Shown piece after piece: positions 36,298 to 48,042 of a stretch of DNA of 64,000 bases. The stretch comes from Inia geoffrensis (Eukaryota > Chordata > Mammalia > Artiodactyla > Iniidae). Position 1 is the first letter of the stretch. The number at the start of each line of letters is the position of its first letter. Under the pieces are notes generated by a model. It made no database searches. It was not told where the DNA came from and saw only the letters and a list, made by a program, of their open reading frames with translations. A program made the translations under genes and the position numbers. The stretch spans positions 161,282,044-161,346,043 of the forward strand of contig CM070901.1 in assembly GCA_036417435.1 (NCBI GenBank), given 5' to 3'.

Positions 36298-36501
36298 TTT
36301 TCTTTTTTTTGCGGTACGTGAGCCTCTCACTGCTGTGGCCTCTCCCGTCGCGGAGCACAGGCTCTGGACGCGCAGGCTCAGCGGCCATGGCTCATGGGCC
36401 CAGCCGCTCCGCGGCATGTGGGATCTTCCCGGGCTGGAGCACGAACCCGTGTTCCCTGCATCGGCAGGCGGACTCTCAACCACTGCACCACCAGGGAAGC
36501 C
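36298..36501 (-). mobile_element. CHR SINE, full length with target duplication
   Basis: A T-rich start leads into gcggtacgtgagcctctcac, and the head ends accagggaagcc. The 16-bp direct repeat ccagagatgtgttttt is at 36282-36297 and 36502-36517. Confidence 0.95.
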
Positions 36502-36804
36502 CCAGAGATGTGTTTTTAAAAGCTAACTCCTGGCCACAGCAGATGGAGCTGGCTTTGGTCTGGGGACCCCCAGTCCCAATGCTCTTGGTCTCCCTGCTGG
36601 TCCTGGAGAGGCAGAGGGATGGTGATTTGGAGACTGAGGGAGAGCCTCAGGCAGCAAAGCACGCCTCTCTGGGACATGTGCTCCCGCCAGCAAGTACCAG
36701 GGTTTTGGAAGAGCAGTTACTGTGGTTGCAGGTTTTAATGGGTTACTCTGGCCTCCTGGCCCCTGCCTTTCAGAGCAGCTGGTACATCCAGAGGCAGGGA
36801 GTTC

Positions 36805-36920
36805 AACTGGGAAGAGCTTGAGCTGTGCAGTCAGGCTGGGGTTTGTGTTCCACCTCTGACTCTTTATAGCTGAGTGACCTTGGGCAAGACACTTAACCTC
36901 TCTGAGCTTCCACCTGCATT
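36805..36920 (+). repeat. MIR SINE fragment
   Basis: The motifs are cttgagctgtgcagtcaggc, gagtgaccttgggcaagaca and cttaacctctctgagc, in MIR sense order. Confidence 0.6.
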
Positions 36921-38504
36921 TCTCTAAATCAGGATATACTAGTAATTGTCCTCAGAGAATTGTCCTTCCCGGAGGTAAGATATACTGAGTAGGAGCTCAC
37001 AAAGGGTTCATACCCTTCAGTGCTCTGGAAGTGTGACAGCAGGTTCTATGAACATGAATATTGTGGGATGGGAAATGGACATGTCCTTTTTTTCAACCAG
37101 TTGAAGGCCCAAGTTGAAGCAGAGGTTCTGCTAAACCTTTCTGGCCTTGGCCTTACTGCCCCTCTATCTTCTCTTCTGTAAAATGGGAATAATAATTGCA
37201 CATCCCCATGGGACTATAGTAAGGGTGACCTGAGATAAGGCAGGGAGAGCTCTGGGCACAGAGTCCAGTGCTCATTTAGAGGTAATCAGAGAGGAAGCTT
37301 GGCTCTCTGTGTCCCCCTCTGTAAAGAGAGATGGTTGGACTCACCATCTCAAAGGACTCCTCCAGCTCTGACTCATCAGTGGATTCCATCCTTTCCCAGG
37401 TGGAGATCAGAGCTGCTGCCACATCAGCCCACCTTGCTGCAGGCAGTGATGACAGATGGGAGTATCAGGCTCTGGGGAGAGGAGGAGACTCCTGCCTCCA
37501 ATGGCGTGCCTGAGGCTTGACACCTGGGTGTCAGGCTGTCAGGCACTCAGGTGACCTGCTCTTTCCTCTGTCTGTTTGAATGAGTGTCGGTACTATCCCC
37601 ATCCCAAATACCTACATGGCATATTTGGTTGTAAGATCAAGTCTCAGACCCCAGAGGTTCAGAGCAGGAGGTTCTAACCCATCATTAACCCCTGACCCAC
37701 TACAGGGGAACTTCCTGACCCCTAGAAAGGCAAAATATTGTTGGGTAAGAGGGAAAGCTTTGCCATCAACTAACCCTACCCTACTTGCATTCAGCAAGTA
37801 TTTATGAAGCACCTACAAAGTGCTGGGCACAATTCTTGGTGCTGAGTCGCTTTAGGGTACAAAATATACCCTGAGCTGCAAGTCAGAATCCCAGGGTTCT
37901 GGTACTCACTTCCTGTGCAACTTTGAGCTGGCCCTGCCCCTCTCTGGGTCTCATTTTCTCCAGTCTCTGAAACCAGGGGATGGAGGAGAGAGTGTTGAAC
38001 TCCATCAGCGGTCTTCAAACTATCTACAGAGGCTCTGCAGTGGTGGACTGACAATCAGGTGGTGAGTTCCCTGTCTCTGGCAGTGATTAAGAATTTATAT
38101 ATAGGTTGGATGACTTGGATGTGTAATAGATCTAGTGATGATCCGAGTCCCTTGGAACCACCAGAGGCTGATTCTGGGTCCTGAGAGGACAGTGGCAATA
38201 GTGCAAAATGGTATATATTATGAATAATGAACATTGTGAGCATTTTTGTGCTTTTACCACGTCCCTTTGCCTTAAGCATGTTCCCCCTACCCCAAATCAC
38301 AGAGCGTGGCAGAGCTCCTGGCACAGGAAGTGGGGGAAATGGGAGTCTGTAGGTGATTTACTTCCGTGCGCACTCTGGCTACCCCTTGCCCTAGAAGGAG
38401 AGGCAGCCCTGGGATTATTAGGGTAGGGGTGGCTCCTATGCCTCTTTCTTTTGAGGTTGGGGGGTAGGTTCTGCAGCCCCAGCCTGAACCAGAGATGTGG
38501 GTTT

Positions 38505-38670
38505 TCAATTACAGAATTAAATGCACAATTAGGCATAATTACCAGTGCTCAGAGCCTGAGACTGCTCATAATAGGCATGTAATCTACTGCAGCCTCTGTT
38601 TATACTACTCAGAGCTCTCCCTAATGATGCTAGGATGCCTTCACACTGCACTGTTGCCATGGAGATGAGC
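38505..38670. promoter_or_regulatory. Candidate enhancer segment A in NKAIN1 intron 1
   Basis: This non-repeat segment holds a double homeodomain motif CAATTAGGCATAATTA (38526-38541) and an RFX X-box GTTGCCATGGAGAT (38653-38666). It is AT-rich with little CpG and no repeat signature, the usual look of a conserved noncoding element. Conservation cannot be tested here. Confidence 0.4.
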
Positions 38671-39149
38671 CTGCCACTACCATGCAGGGCTGACAAATGG
38701 TGTTCTGGTCCTGGACTCCTGGCTTGCCTCTGAGGCCTCTGCAGCCAGTCCTGGAGTGGAGGGGCCGGCCAGGTGGGCCAGGAAGGCAGATCAGCCCTCC
38801 GTGCCCTCTGACATAACCCACTGGTTTGAGCCAGCCTCAGAGGCACCGGGGAGGACAGGAAGCGGGGGGTTCAGTCCCCCAGAGTCCTCAAGGCTGGAGC
38901 AGGATAGCCCAGGTACTGCGAAAGGTCTGTGGTTACCCATTCAAGCCGTGGTCTGGACAAGGGGCCCTGCAAACAGCCAGCTCCCACATAGGACTGGCTG
39001 TGCTCTGAACTGGCTCTGTGACTTTGGACAAGTCCTTGCCCGCTCAGGGGCTCGGTTTCCCCATATGTGAAATGTCCAATAAAGCAGATTTACTGAGCAT
39101 TTCAAAGCACTGCCAGCTGTCGCAACTGCTGTCGCAACTGCTGTACCTG

Positions 39150-39300
39150 TGGAAGCTCATTCACCCTCACTGCACCCTTTTGTGGTAGACAGTTATGATC
39201 CCCGTTTTGCAGAAGCAGAATCCGAGGCTGTGGGCGGTTGCGCAGGCAGTGGAGGAGCTGGGATACCAAGCCAGGCAGCCGGACTCCAGGCCCTACTCTT
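39150..39300 (-). repeat. MIR SINE fragment
   Basis: The text agttatgatccccgttttgc, then gaggctgtgggcggttgcgc and gccaggcagccggactccag is MIR-like on the minus strand. Confidence 0.5.
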
Positions 39301-39711
39301 AACCTCTAGCGTATGACCTCACATGGGTCATCCCTTATCACCCTCCCAGCAGCCCCAGGGCTGGACCACTGTTATCCCCATTTCCTAGATGAGGGCTCTG
39401 AGGCTCAGAGAGCTGCAGTTGATTGCCCAGTGTCACACAGCAAGGCAGTGACACAGCACGTTCTGGCTGATGCCAAAAGCCAAGATTGCTAGCTTTGGCT
39501 TCTTAGTGGAAATCATAAAGAGTGAAAAGATTTACTTCCTCAAGCACATACCAAGGACCCCCTCGATCCCCACCTGGACTAGCCCCAGCCACGAGACAGG
39601 GAGGCCTGGGGTCCACCCAGACCCAACACTTCGATTTGATCTTGGAGGGAGTCTTGGTCTAGTTCTTCTCTCATCTGTCTACCCCCACCTTGGTCACTGG
39701 AAACAGAGCGT

Positions 39712-39929
39712 TTTTGTTTTGTTTTGTTTTGTTTTTTTGCAGTACGCGGGCCTCTCCCTGCTGTGGCCTCTCCCATTGCGGGGCACAGGCTCCGGATGCG
39801 CAGGCTCAGCGGCCATGGCTCACGGGCCCAGCCGCTCCGCGGGATGTGGGATCTTCCCAGACCGGAGCACGAACCCGTGTCCCCTGCATCGGCAGGCGGA
39901 CTCTCAACCACTGCACCACCAGGGAAGCC
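39712..39929 (-). mobile_element. CHR SINE with (TTTTG)n tail
   Basis: The tail has become a short (TTTTG)n repeat (39711-39738), followed by gcagtacgcgggcctctccc and the head ending accagggaagcc. The 8-bp repeat cagagcgt lies at 39704-39711 and 39930-39937 and is the likely target duplication. Confidence 0.93.
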
Positions 39930-40204
39930 CAGAGCGTATTTTTATGCTCTTTTTTTTTTCTTTTCCACATTTCTCTGTCATTCAGCATATTATGGATACC
40001 TACTCTGTGCCAGTTCTTGGGGACCAGATGGATCAGACACAGTGGGGAAACAAGACTGGAACACAGAAGTTTCAGGGCCAGATGGGCTTGGGTTAAAATC
40101 CTGCCACTTAATGCATGACCTGGGGCAAGTTGCTTGACCATTCTGTGCCTTAGTTTCTTCATCTGTTACGAGGCACCAATCTATACCTTGCAGGGTGTTG
40201 ACAG

Positions 40205-40375
40205 TATTAGCAATAACAACTACCACTTACCAGATGCTCACTGTGTGCCAGGCACTCGACTGAGGCCACTATATGCCCTGGGTGAACCTTCATAACACAG
40301 AGTCTCTTATTCCCGTTTAACAGACAAAGCAACTGAAGTTCAAGAAGTTCAAGTGCCTTGCCCAGGGCCCCCACA
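40205..40375 (-). repeat. MIR SINE
   Basis: The text gctcactgtgtgccaggcac, then cttcataacacagagtctct and cccgtttaacagacaaagca is MIR on the minus strand. Confidence 0.65.
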
Positions 40376-40919
40376 GCCCCGAGTCCAGAGCCCCTACTCA
40401 TCTTTACTAAGTGTCCCACCAGGATGGAGATGTGTGTGTTCCTCCTGCCACTTCCCCTGAAGCCCCCGGCTGCTTGGCCAGTTCTTAGGGAATGAGGCAC
40501 CCAGGTGAAAGGGCAATCTGAGGGCGACAGTGCCCACCTGGCACTGCCCAGGGTTCTGTCTAACTGGATGATACCCCATTGAAATCCTAAAGGCTGGGTT
40601 TTCTGAGAGGAGGGTATCAGACATCACTTCACCTCTGTACTCTACAGCTGGGAAAACTAGGATTTTCCCAAGACCACAATGCAAGTCAGTGGCAGAGTTG
40701 AGACTGGGACCCAAAGCCAGTTTAGAACACTTCTTGTTACCTTCCTTTTACCCCCGACCAGTCCTTTGGAGAGAGGCGTCTGGGGGGGGCTGTGGTGTGT
40801 ATATTTGTGTTTGTATGTATGTATGCATGCAAAATTGCACACAGCTGCATGCCCAAGCATTTGTGGGACAGACATTGGCACGTGGAGATTTGTGGATCAA
40901 TAAACACCCCCTCTCGCTT

Positions 40920-41015
40920 CGTCCCTCTTCATTTATTCATGAACTCTGAACTTGGCCCCAGAGAAACTGCCTGGAAGCAAGCAATTAGAGCATAATTAGA
41001 ACCATTCCTATTATC
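40920..41015. promoter_or_regulatory. Candidate enhancer segment B in NKAIN1 intron 1
   Basis: This segment contains CAATTAGAGCATAATTAG (40982-40999), close to the motif pair in segment A, followed by accattcct, which fits a TEAD-type site. There is no repeat signature. The regulatory role is inferred. Confidence 0.35.
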
Positions 41016-41472
41016 AACTCTCAGCGGGAGAGGAAGGGGGGCTGCTAGGGTGTAGGGGTGGCCCTAGGAGTTCCCATCGCCCCAACTCCTGCGGCTGCCC
41101 ATTCAGCTCCTGCTCACCCCGCAGGGCTCAGCCTCCCTGGAGTCCCAGGCACTGGTCCATCTTCAGCAGAGAATAAGGACTTCATCCCTGGAGGCATCCA
41201 AGCACTTGATAAAGCCAGGGAGGAGAGCTTTCTGCCTTGCATACTAAGTTAGAGTGGGTGATTTCCAAGTCCCTTCCTCACTGAGCTGCTTGGGTGCTCC
41301 CTGCCAGGGCCAGGGGCCAGGCACTGCAGGATAACTAAGAAGCACAACATGGCTCCTGCTTTCTAGAAAACATCCCTGTATCAGATTGTGTTGAATGAAG
41401 GCTACAATGACAATAGGAAATGTAAGTTACCTGGAGGAAGCAATTTACCAGGCCATGCTCCATTCATTGCCC

Positions 41473-41490
41473 ATGATTAATAGTAATCAT
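41473..41490. promoter_or_regulatory. Inverted homeodomain site ATGATTA-atag-TAATCAT
   Basis: Two 7-base arms are perfect inverted repeats around a 4-base spacer. The arms contain GATTA/TAATC, the preferred core of K50 homeodomain proteins such as OTX and PITX, arranged as for dimer binding. Confidence 0.4.
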
Positions 41491-42074
41491 AACGGTACCA
41501 GCAGTGGATGTTTATGGATTGTTTCTAACCCCAGAGCCACTGCTCTTCCCTACCAGGTGTCCCACCAGCAGAGAGAGGTCACCCGGGAACAGGCATTCCT
41601 CCCCGTCTCTGAGGAACAGGAAGGTAAGATGCAGTGAGGTGCCAGGTACTGTTTCTCACTTCAGAGGCAGAGACCCTAGGGGCTAGATATTAATATTATC
41701 TCCAATATACAGGTGAGGAAACTGAGGCTCGGGAAGTAACAAAGCCTGCCCAAGATAATACAGTGTTGGTGCAGACTCAAACCCAGGCCTTTCGGACTCT
41801 AGAACCCTCCCTTCTCATGCTTTGTACTTGACTAGGCTTGAGGGTGCAGTTTGCTCTCTCTTGAACTTCAAGTTGGACCTTGTAAAGCTATTTGACGCAC
41901 CGTCTCCTGGTCGAAGGTAACGTGTTTAATCCTCTTGTTCCTCTTTTTCTCACTACCAGCTGAAGAGAGAGTGGGAGAGCCCTGCTACTGATTTGGGTCA
42001 CGGCCCCTAGAACCAGCCTTGGCAAAGGAAAGTGAAGGCCTAGCAGATGAGGGTGTGGGGCCTCTTGAGAGACG

Positions 42075-42418
42075 GTCACCATGGATAAAGGAGCCCAGGC
42101 TGTAACCAAGGAGACAGCCCCACAGCCCTTAGGCTGTGACAGGAGGGTGTGGCTTCATGATGGGGAGGGAAGGAAATTGCCACCTGGGGCCCAAATGGAC
42201 AGAGAAGGGGATGGTGGGCTAGATTCAGTCAGAAGAGGAGCCTAGGGCTGTGATGCTCCCACCTGGGGATGGGGGTGGATACCTGACACCACAGGCTCCC
42301 TTCTTCCCTTACCCTGTCCCACCTGAGGGGAGGTAGCCGTGATAACAAACTCCCCTTCGTTTACCCTCTGTAGGGTGCTGCCCACTTTCTCCGAGTGACA
42401 GGTGGTCACCCTGGTAAC
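42075..42418. promoter_or_regulatory. Group of RFX X-box-like sites
   Basis: Three sites lie within 345 bases: GTCACCATGGATAA (42075-42088, half strength), GTAACCAAGGAGAC (42102-42115) and GTCACCCTGGTAAC (42405-42418). They fit the GTnnCC-nn-GGnnAC layout of RFX-family binding sites to varying degrees. Confidence 0.35.
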
Positions 42419-42593
42419 GGACCCTGTGCCCACCAGGGGTCTCTGACTTCCCAGTGGCCCTCTCCGTCACAGGTGAAGATAGATTATTCTGCCCCACACA
42501 GCTGTCCCGCTGGAGGTGAGGGCTCACGTGAGGCCAACTTTCAGATGTGGGCCGCTTTATAACATGGCTCCTTGCTGCCTTCAGGAGGAAGTC

Positions 42594-42770
42594 CAGTGGT
42601 TCTCAAGCTAGCGTGCATCACAGACACCTAGAGAGCTCGTTCAGATACAGATTTCCACATCCTGCCCCGAGTTTCCGATTTAGTAGGTCTGAGGTGGGGC
42701 CTGAGAATTTGCATTTCTAACAAGTTCCAAGGTGCTGCTAATGCTGCTAGTCACACATTGAGAATTACTG
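42594..42770. mobile_element. hAT-type nonautonomous DNA element
   Basis: The ends cagtggttctcaag and cattgagaattactg are imperfect inverted repeats. The interior (ggtggggcctgagaatttgc, atttctaacaagttcc) resembles the hAT-Charlie elements at 20.3-20.6 kb. No clean target duplication was found. Confidence 0.75.
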
Positions 42771-44569
42771 GGCTAGCTAGTGGGACACTAGGTGGCCCTG
42801 GTGGCCCTGCCAGCCCTGACACTCACCACTTCCATGTCCTTGAGCTCTGGCCACGTTGAGATAAGCACACCCCTGTGCGTTTGCACCTGCTGTTCCTGTC
42901 TCTGGAAGTCCCCTCTGCTCTTAATCCCCTTAAGGCCAGCTCACCCATCATTTCCTCTTTGGGGCATCACTGTACTCCTGCACCCGTCTTCCTCTGGCCT
43001 CTGGGAACACCTTGCCCCTATTGCCTGCATTACGGCAGGCATCCCTCTGTTGTCACCTGTTCTCATTTCCACGTCAGATCGCTCTCTCTAGACTGCGAAC
43101 CCCGTGTGGCCTGGAGAGGTGCCTGAGCCATCTGGTCCTCGGAGCCTGGTGGTGAGTCTGGCCCTCAGAAGGCCCTCAGTGATGGCGATGCTTGGGTGAA
43201 CCCCATGAGCAGGTGGAGAGGCCGGGTGAGTAATCACAGAGCCTCTGCTTGCTCTGTGTCTGGCCCTGTGCTAGGTGCCGGGGATTCTGTGGTATGGGAG
43301 GCACCCGGCCAGTGTGGGCTCAGGTGCTGTCAGTGTTCATGTTGCGGTGTGGCCAGGGACATATGGGAAAGCAGACGGTAAAGGAGTCCAGTGTTAAGGG
43401 GAGGGTTTCTTAGAGACAGTCTTCAGTGGAGTTGAACAGTCTGAAAGCAGGGCAGGAACCTTTTCATAGACTTACTGCATTTACTCCTGACTACAGCCCC
43501 ACCAGGCAGGAACTGTCGTCCCTGTTTTACAGATGAGCAAATGGGACCCGGGAGGGGGATTCACCGGCCACAAGTCACAGCACACACATGGCGGAGCTGG
43601 TGCCTGCCTGGATTTCCTGATGCTCAACCCTAAGCTCTCTCCCTCCCTCTGTGCCGCCCAGAGTCCAGGCACCTGTGTGGTCCGAGACTCTTCGGAACAT
43701 GTCTCCAAGTGAGGGTTTACCAGTTTGCTCACGACAGACCCCAGGGTCCCCTGTTAGGTCAGCCCCAAGCCCACTTCCATGACCTGCCAGGGCATCTCCA
43801 GAGGGAGCCTGTGCAGCTGGTATGCGCGCCCCCTGAGCCCCCGGGACAGACGAAGGCCGGCTGCCTGGGGGAGGGACAGGTGTGGATGTTGCCTCCATGT
43901 GTGTCCCAGGGTGTCCAGACCTGCGTATGAGGCCCCTGCACAGAAGGAACCCAAAAGGCACTGCTGTCTCCTGGCACGGAGCTCTGGGGAGCCGGAGAAA
44001 TTTCAGCGCGCAGGCTGGCCTTCCAGACCATTATGTCTGGGTGGGAAGATATAACATATTTTATTTAAGCGTTAGTCAGCTTGATTTGTAACTTAAATAT
44101 TTGGACACATGGTGTGCTGTTGGTACTCTTGCCTCGGTCCTGAAGGCCTCCAAATGTTAGCGAAGGGTCTGGACTTGGGGGTGGGTGCCATAAGAGGCTC
44201 CCAGGTGCCTTATCTGCCTCCGGCGATGCCAGCTGCTCCGGCCTGGCACTGTCTGTCTGCCGGTCAGCAGCCCCATGAGCCATCTGAGTAGGCTGCTGTC
44301 CCCAAGCTGCCACTAGCTGTCATTCTCATGATAGGCTGCCAGGGACACAGGGATCCTCCACTGAAGTGAGAGGCTGTCTGGGAATCACACCGTGCTTGTC
44401 AGCTGTGACAGGCTGGGCTGGTGGGCGCCCAGGCCTGATGGGGCAGGATGGAGGGTGTGGGGACGTGGTTTATCGAGGCCTGTGGGCAAATCCTTGACAT
44501 AGGCGATCGGCTCTCCCCCTCCCAGCTGCATGAGGCAACGGTGAGATGCCCTGCTGCTGCTGCTCCCTG

Positions 44570-44760
44570 GGAGTGTGCACGCAGGCAAGGTGCTCAGCCT
44601 CCCTGAGCCGAGCCTCTTCATCTGTAAAGTGGAGGTCACTGGACCTGCCTCTTAGGGCTGTGCAGCAAATTCAGTGAGAGAATCCATGAAAGTCACTTGG
44701 CACAGCACCTGGCACTTAGTCAACAGTTAGGAAATGGGAGCTGCTGTAATTACAGCCAAC
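44570..44760 (+). repeat. MIR SINE fragment
   Basis: The text ctcagcctccctgagccgag, then cttcatctgtaaagtggagg and ggcacagcacctggcactta is MIR in sense. Confidence 0.6.
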
Positions 44761-45379
44761 GGGAATGGCAATGAGGCTCTGGGAGGTGGTGCGTCTGTAA
44801 GGCGCACAGGTATGACTGTTTGCTGAGTGGGAAGCTCCTGGCAGAGAATCCTGGAATGCAGGAGCCTGAAGGTCCCCAGAGACATCGTGCCAACCCTTTG
44901 TATGGATGGGTCCACAGAGGCCCAGGGAGGCGGTAGGGCCCGAGGGGTTTAATCCCTGTCTCCTTCCCTTGCCGCCCTAAAGAAAGTCAGGGAGCCTGGC
45001 ATCGGGGCCCTTCGTGGACTGTTCCAGGAAGCAGGCTGGCACCATTTCTGGGAAGGATGGCGGTTGGATGTGTGATTCCAGACAAAGAAACCCTGAACAA
45101 ACAAGCTTTCCAGGTGGGTGGAAGGAGGCTGCTCTTTGCTCAGTTCTGGGCAGCCATGGGCCAGCGGCTACAGCTAGAACCATTCCCGTGGTCTCAGTGT
45201 TTCTGGGCAGCAGTTGGTGGGGAGCAGGGGCAAGGTGCCACGAAGTCAAAATGCCACCAGCATTCCCAGGAGACGGAGCTCAAACCCCACTCCGACCCCT
45301 GGTGACCTCAAGAAAAGGCCTCACTCTCCCGCTGTGGACAATGGGGACGACACTCCCCAAGCAGGATACAAAGTGCGTT

Positions 45380-45580
45380 ACTCATAGACTCTAGGGCCAG
45401 AGGACCTGGATCAAAGCTTTACCAGCCGTGTGACCTTGGGCAAGATACTTTTCTTCTTCATGGTTCAGTTTTCCCATGTGCAGAGTGTCTGTACCTGGCA
45501 TGTTTCTGTGAGGATTAAATGAATCGAAGCATGGTGAGCATCCAAGATACTTGACGTATCGTAAGCGTTAGCTGTTAGTC
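45380..45580 (+). repeat. MIR SINE
   Basis: The text accagccgtgtgaccttggg, then caagatacttttcttcttca, gtgaggattaaatgaatcg and cgtaagcgttagctgttagt is MIR in sense. Confidence 0.65.
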
Positions 45581-46806
45581 TCTCTTAGTGTCATTCTGGG
45601 GGTAAAGTGAAATGCCACCTGTAAAGGGTGATGCCCAGCATATGCACATAGTAGGCACTTGAGAACTATGCGTTCCCTTTCCTTCCTCCTGTAAACCAGG
45701 CCTGAAGATCAGGCAGGGCCTGGTCCTCGGGAGGGGCCCTCCCTCCGCTCTTGCTGCCACACAGACAGCGCACTTCTGCAACAGGCCCACCAGCAGCCTT
45801 CTGGCCCGGGGCCAGGAGACGATTGCAGGAGGCTGCTCCAGTCTCACTCCTTTGCCCTCCCTTTTCATCTTCCCAGCCAGCCCCTGGGATGGGGGATGGG
45901 GAGGTGAGGACGAGATGGTCTCCTCGGGGCTGCAGGTATCTGGTTAAGAGCCAGGCTCTGGCTCCAGAACCACCTGGTTTGCCACGGCTCTGCCGCCTCT
46001 CCAGCTCAGATCTGAGGCTGCACTCCCCTCCATGGAGCAGGGGTGATAACCCAACCCTCACTCAAATGAGGGGGCGCGCGCAAAGCACTTGCCACAAAGC
46101 CTGGTGCACAGTAAGTGCACCCAAAATATTAGCCATCGATATTAATGCTCGTGTCAAAGTTCTGAGCCAGGCATTTGGAAGGGAAACACTTCAGCCCTGT
46201 CCCCTGGCGGGCGGGGGGTAGAGGGGTACCCCCTCCCATGCAGGCCCTCTCCTGCCGTCCCTCCTTACCGCCCTGGCTCTCACAGGCCCCACATTACCCT
46301 CTCCCCTGGCCAGAACAGAACACTGCGGGGTGGGGTCCCCCGGAACTTGTAGATCACCAAGAAAGGAAGAGGGTGACAGGAGAGTGGGGGGATGACACTC
46401 ACTCCACCCATTTATTCCTTCATGCCACAGATGAATCAGAGCAGGAGACCTGCACAGATAAACAGACCTTTACCATATGGGAGAGTAAAGGCAGCACAGA
46501 GGGAAGGATGCTAGAAGCACCCTTCACCTCTCTGAGCCTCAGCGTCTGCATCTGTCCAGTGGGGCTAACGATTCCACATTACAGGATGGTGGCATAAATC
46601 ACGCCCTGAGCTTGGGAGGGGCTGCTCAGATGTTGGCAGCTGCTGTGATTCTCCATTGGAAGGAGGAGCTGGGATCCGAGCAAAGCCTGGACGGTGATGG
46701 GAGGGGATCCTGAAGCCCCTGGGAGGGGCTTCTGTCGCCTACCACTGCTGCTAGGCAGACTTCCCACCTGGCCTTTCATCAGGATGGAAAGTGAGAAGTG
46801 GTTGCT

Positions 46807-46820
46807 GTTGCCATAGCAGT
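46807..46820. promoter_or_regulatory. RFX X-box-like site GTTGCCATAGCAGT
   Basis: The 14-mer keeps the left half GTTGCC and a near-symmetric right half. It is weaker than the sites at 57518 and 60854. Confidence 0.3.
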
Positions 46821-47012
46821 GAGGCTGGTTTTCATCAGTATTTCCTCCCTGGGAGCATCAGTACAGGAGGTGCCACTAAATAAGTCAGGGAATTGGATTT
46901 TTTCCTCCTTCCATCAGGTCACATGAAGAGTGACTCAATCGGGAGAAATGACCTCCCAACTCATTCCAGATGTTGACTGGGAGCACTTGACCCCTGCAGT
47001 AGGTGCATATTC

Positions 47013-47044
47013 CTCCCCCCCCCCCCCGCCCCCGCCCCCGCCCC
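47013..47044. repeat. C-rich simple repeat
   Basis: A run of about 14 C passes into CCCCCG units. The complementary strand is G-rich and could fold as a G-quadruplex. Confidence 0.9.
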
Positions 47045-47331
47045 ATGAATCTTGACCCAGAGTACTCAGAGGGCTTGGAGCCCCTCCCCAGCCACAGTGG
47101 GCCTCCCAGCCCTTCTCTCTGGTGCCCTGCTCCCTCTCTTTCCCCCTACTCTAGACACAGGGGTCTCATCTGGACCCTTCTACTTGCCGAGCTCCCTCCC
47201 ATACAGGATCCTCGCACTTCCCTCTGCCTGAAACTTCTTCCTTCCCTTCCTCTCGTTGCTAATCCCTCTTCCTTCAGATCACTTCCTCCCGGAAGTCTTC
47301 CTCAACTATTTCCATCAGAGCTGTCATTCTT

Positions 47332-47641
47332 TTTTTTTTTTTTTTTTTTAAATCTATTCATTTTTGGCCGCGTTGGGTCTTTGTTGCTGCACACGGGCTT
47401 TCTCTAGTTGCGGTGAGCGGGGGTTGCTCTTCGTTGCACTGCGCCGGCTTCTCACTGTGGAGGCTTCTCTTGTTGCGGAGCACGGGCTCTAGGCGCGCGG
47501 GCTTCGGTAGTTGCGGCACGTGGGCTCTAGAGTGCAGGCTCAGTAGTTGTCGCGCACGGGCTTAGTTGCTCTGCGACATGTGGGATCTTCCCGGGCCAGG
47601 GTTCGAACCCGTGTCCCCTGCATTGGCAGGCGGATTCTTCT
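47332..47641 (-). mobile_element. CHR-related SINE (long-body type), 3' partner of a dimer
   Basis: A T-run of about 20 (reverse poly-A) is followed by ggccgcgttgggtctttgtt and the long body. It ends at ggcggattcttctgcc, so the tRNA-like head is missing, and it joins directly to a second SINE. The left copy of a 13-bp duplication (agctgtcattctt) is at 47319-47331. Confidence 0.9.
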
Positions 47642-47857
47642 GCCTTTTTTTTTTTTTTTTTTTCCGGTACGCGGGCCTCTCACTGTTGTGGCCCCTCCTG
47701 TTGCGGAGCACAGGCTCTGGACGCGCAGGCTCAGCGGCCATGGCTCATGGGCCCAGCCGCTCCGCTGCATGTGGTATCTTCCCAGGCCGAAGCACGAACC
47801 CGTGTTCCCTGCATCGGCAGGCGGACTCTCAACCACTGCGCCACCAGGGAAGCCCAT
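47642..47857 (-). mobile_element. CHR SINE, full length, 5' partner of a dimer
   Basis: A second T-run of about 20 leads into ccggtacgcgggcctctcac, and the element ends accagggaagccc. The right copy of the 13-bp duplication agctgtcattctt follows at 47858-47870. No duplication lies between the two SINEs. Confidence 0.92.
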
Positions 47858-47913
47858 AGCTGTCATTCTTGAGCGCACTTAGCACAATAGTAATTTCAGT
47901 TTGTCTCTGTGCA

Positions 47914-47916
<3 letters not shown>

Positions 47917-47947
<31 letters not shown>
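47917..47947. repeat. (GT)n microsatellite
   Basis: About 15 GT units lie in a row after cacac. Length variation is likely. Confidence 0.95.
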
Positions 47948-47948
<1 letters not shown>

Positions 47949-48042
47949 TACGGGGAGGTCGGGGTGGGGGGGTTCCCTCTCCCACTACCCGCCACTGAAT
48001 GGAACCTCCATAAGGACAAGGAGGGCAAAAATGTCTGGAGTT

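Noticed and set aside
39470..40137. Overlapping open frames of 137-208 residues
   Set aside because: Most of each frame is a CHR SINE read in reverse; the same peptide patterns recur at every SINE in the window.
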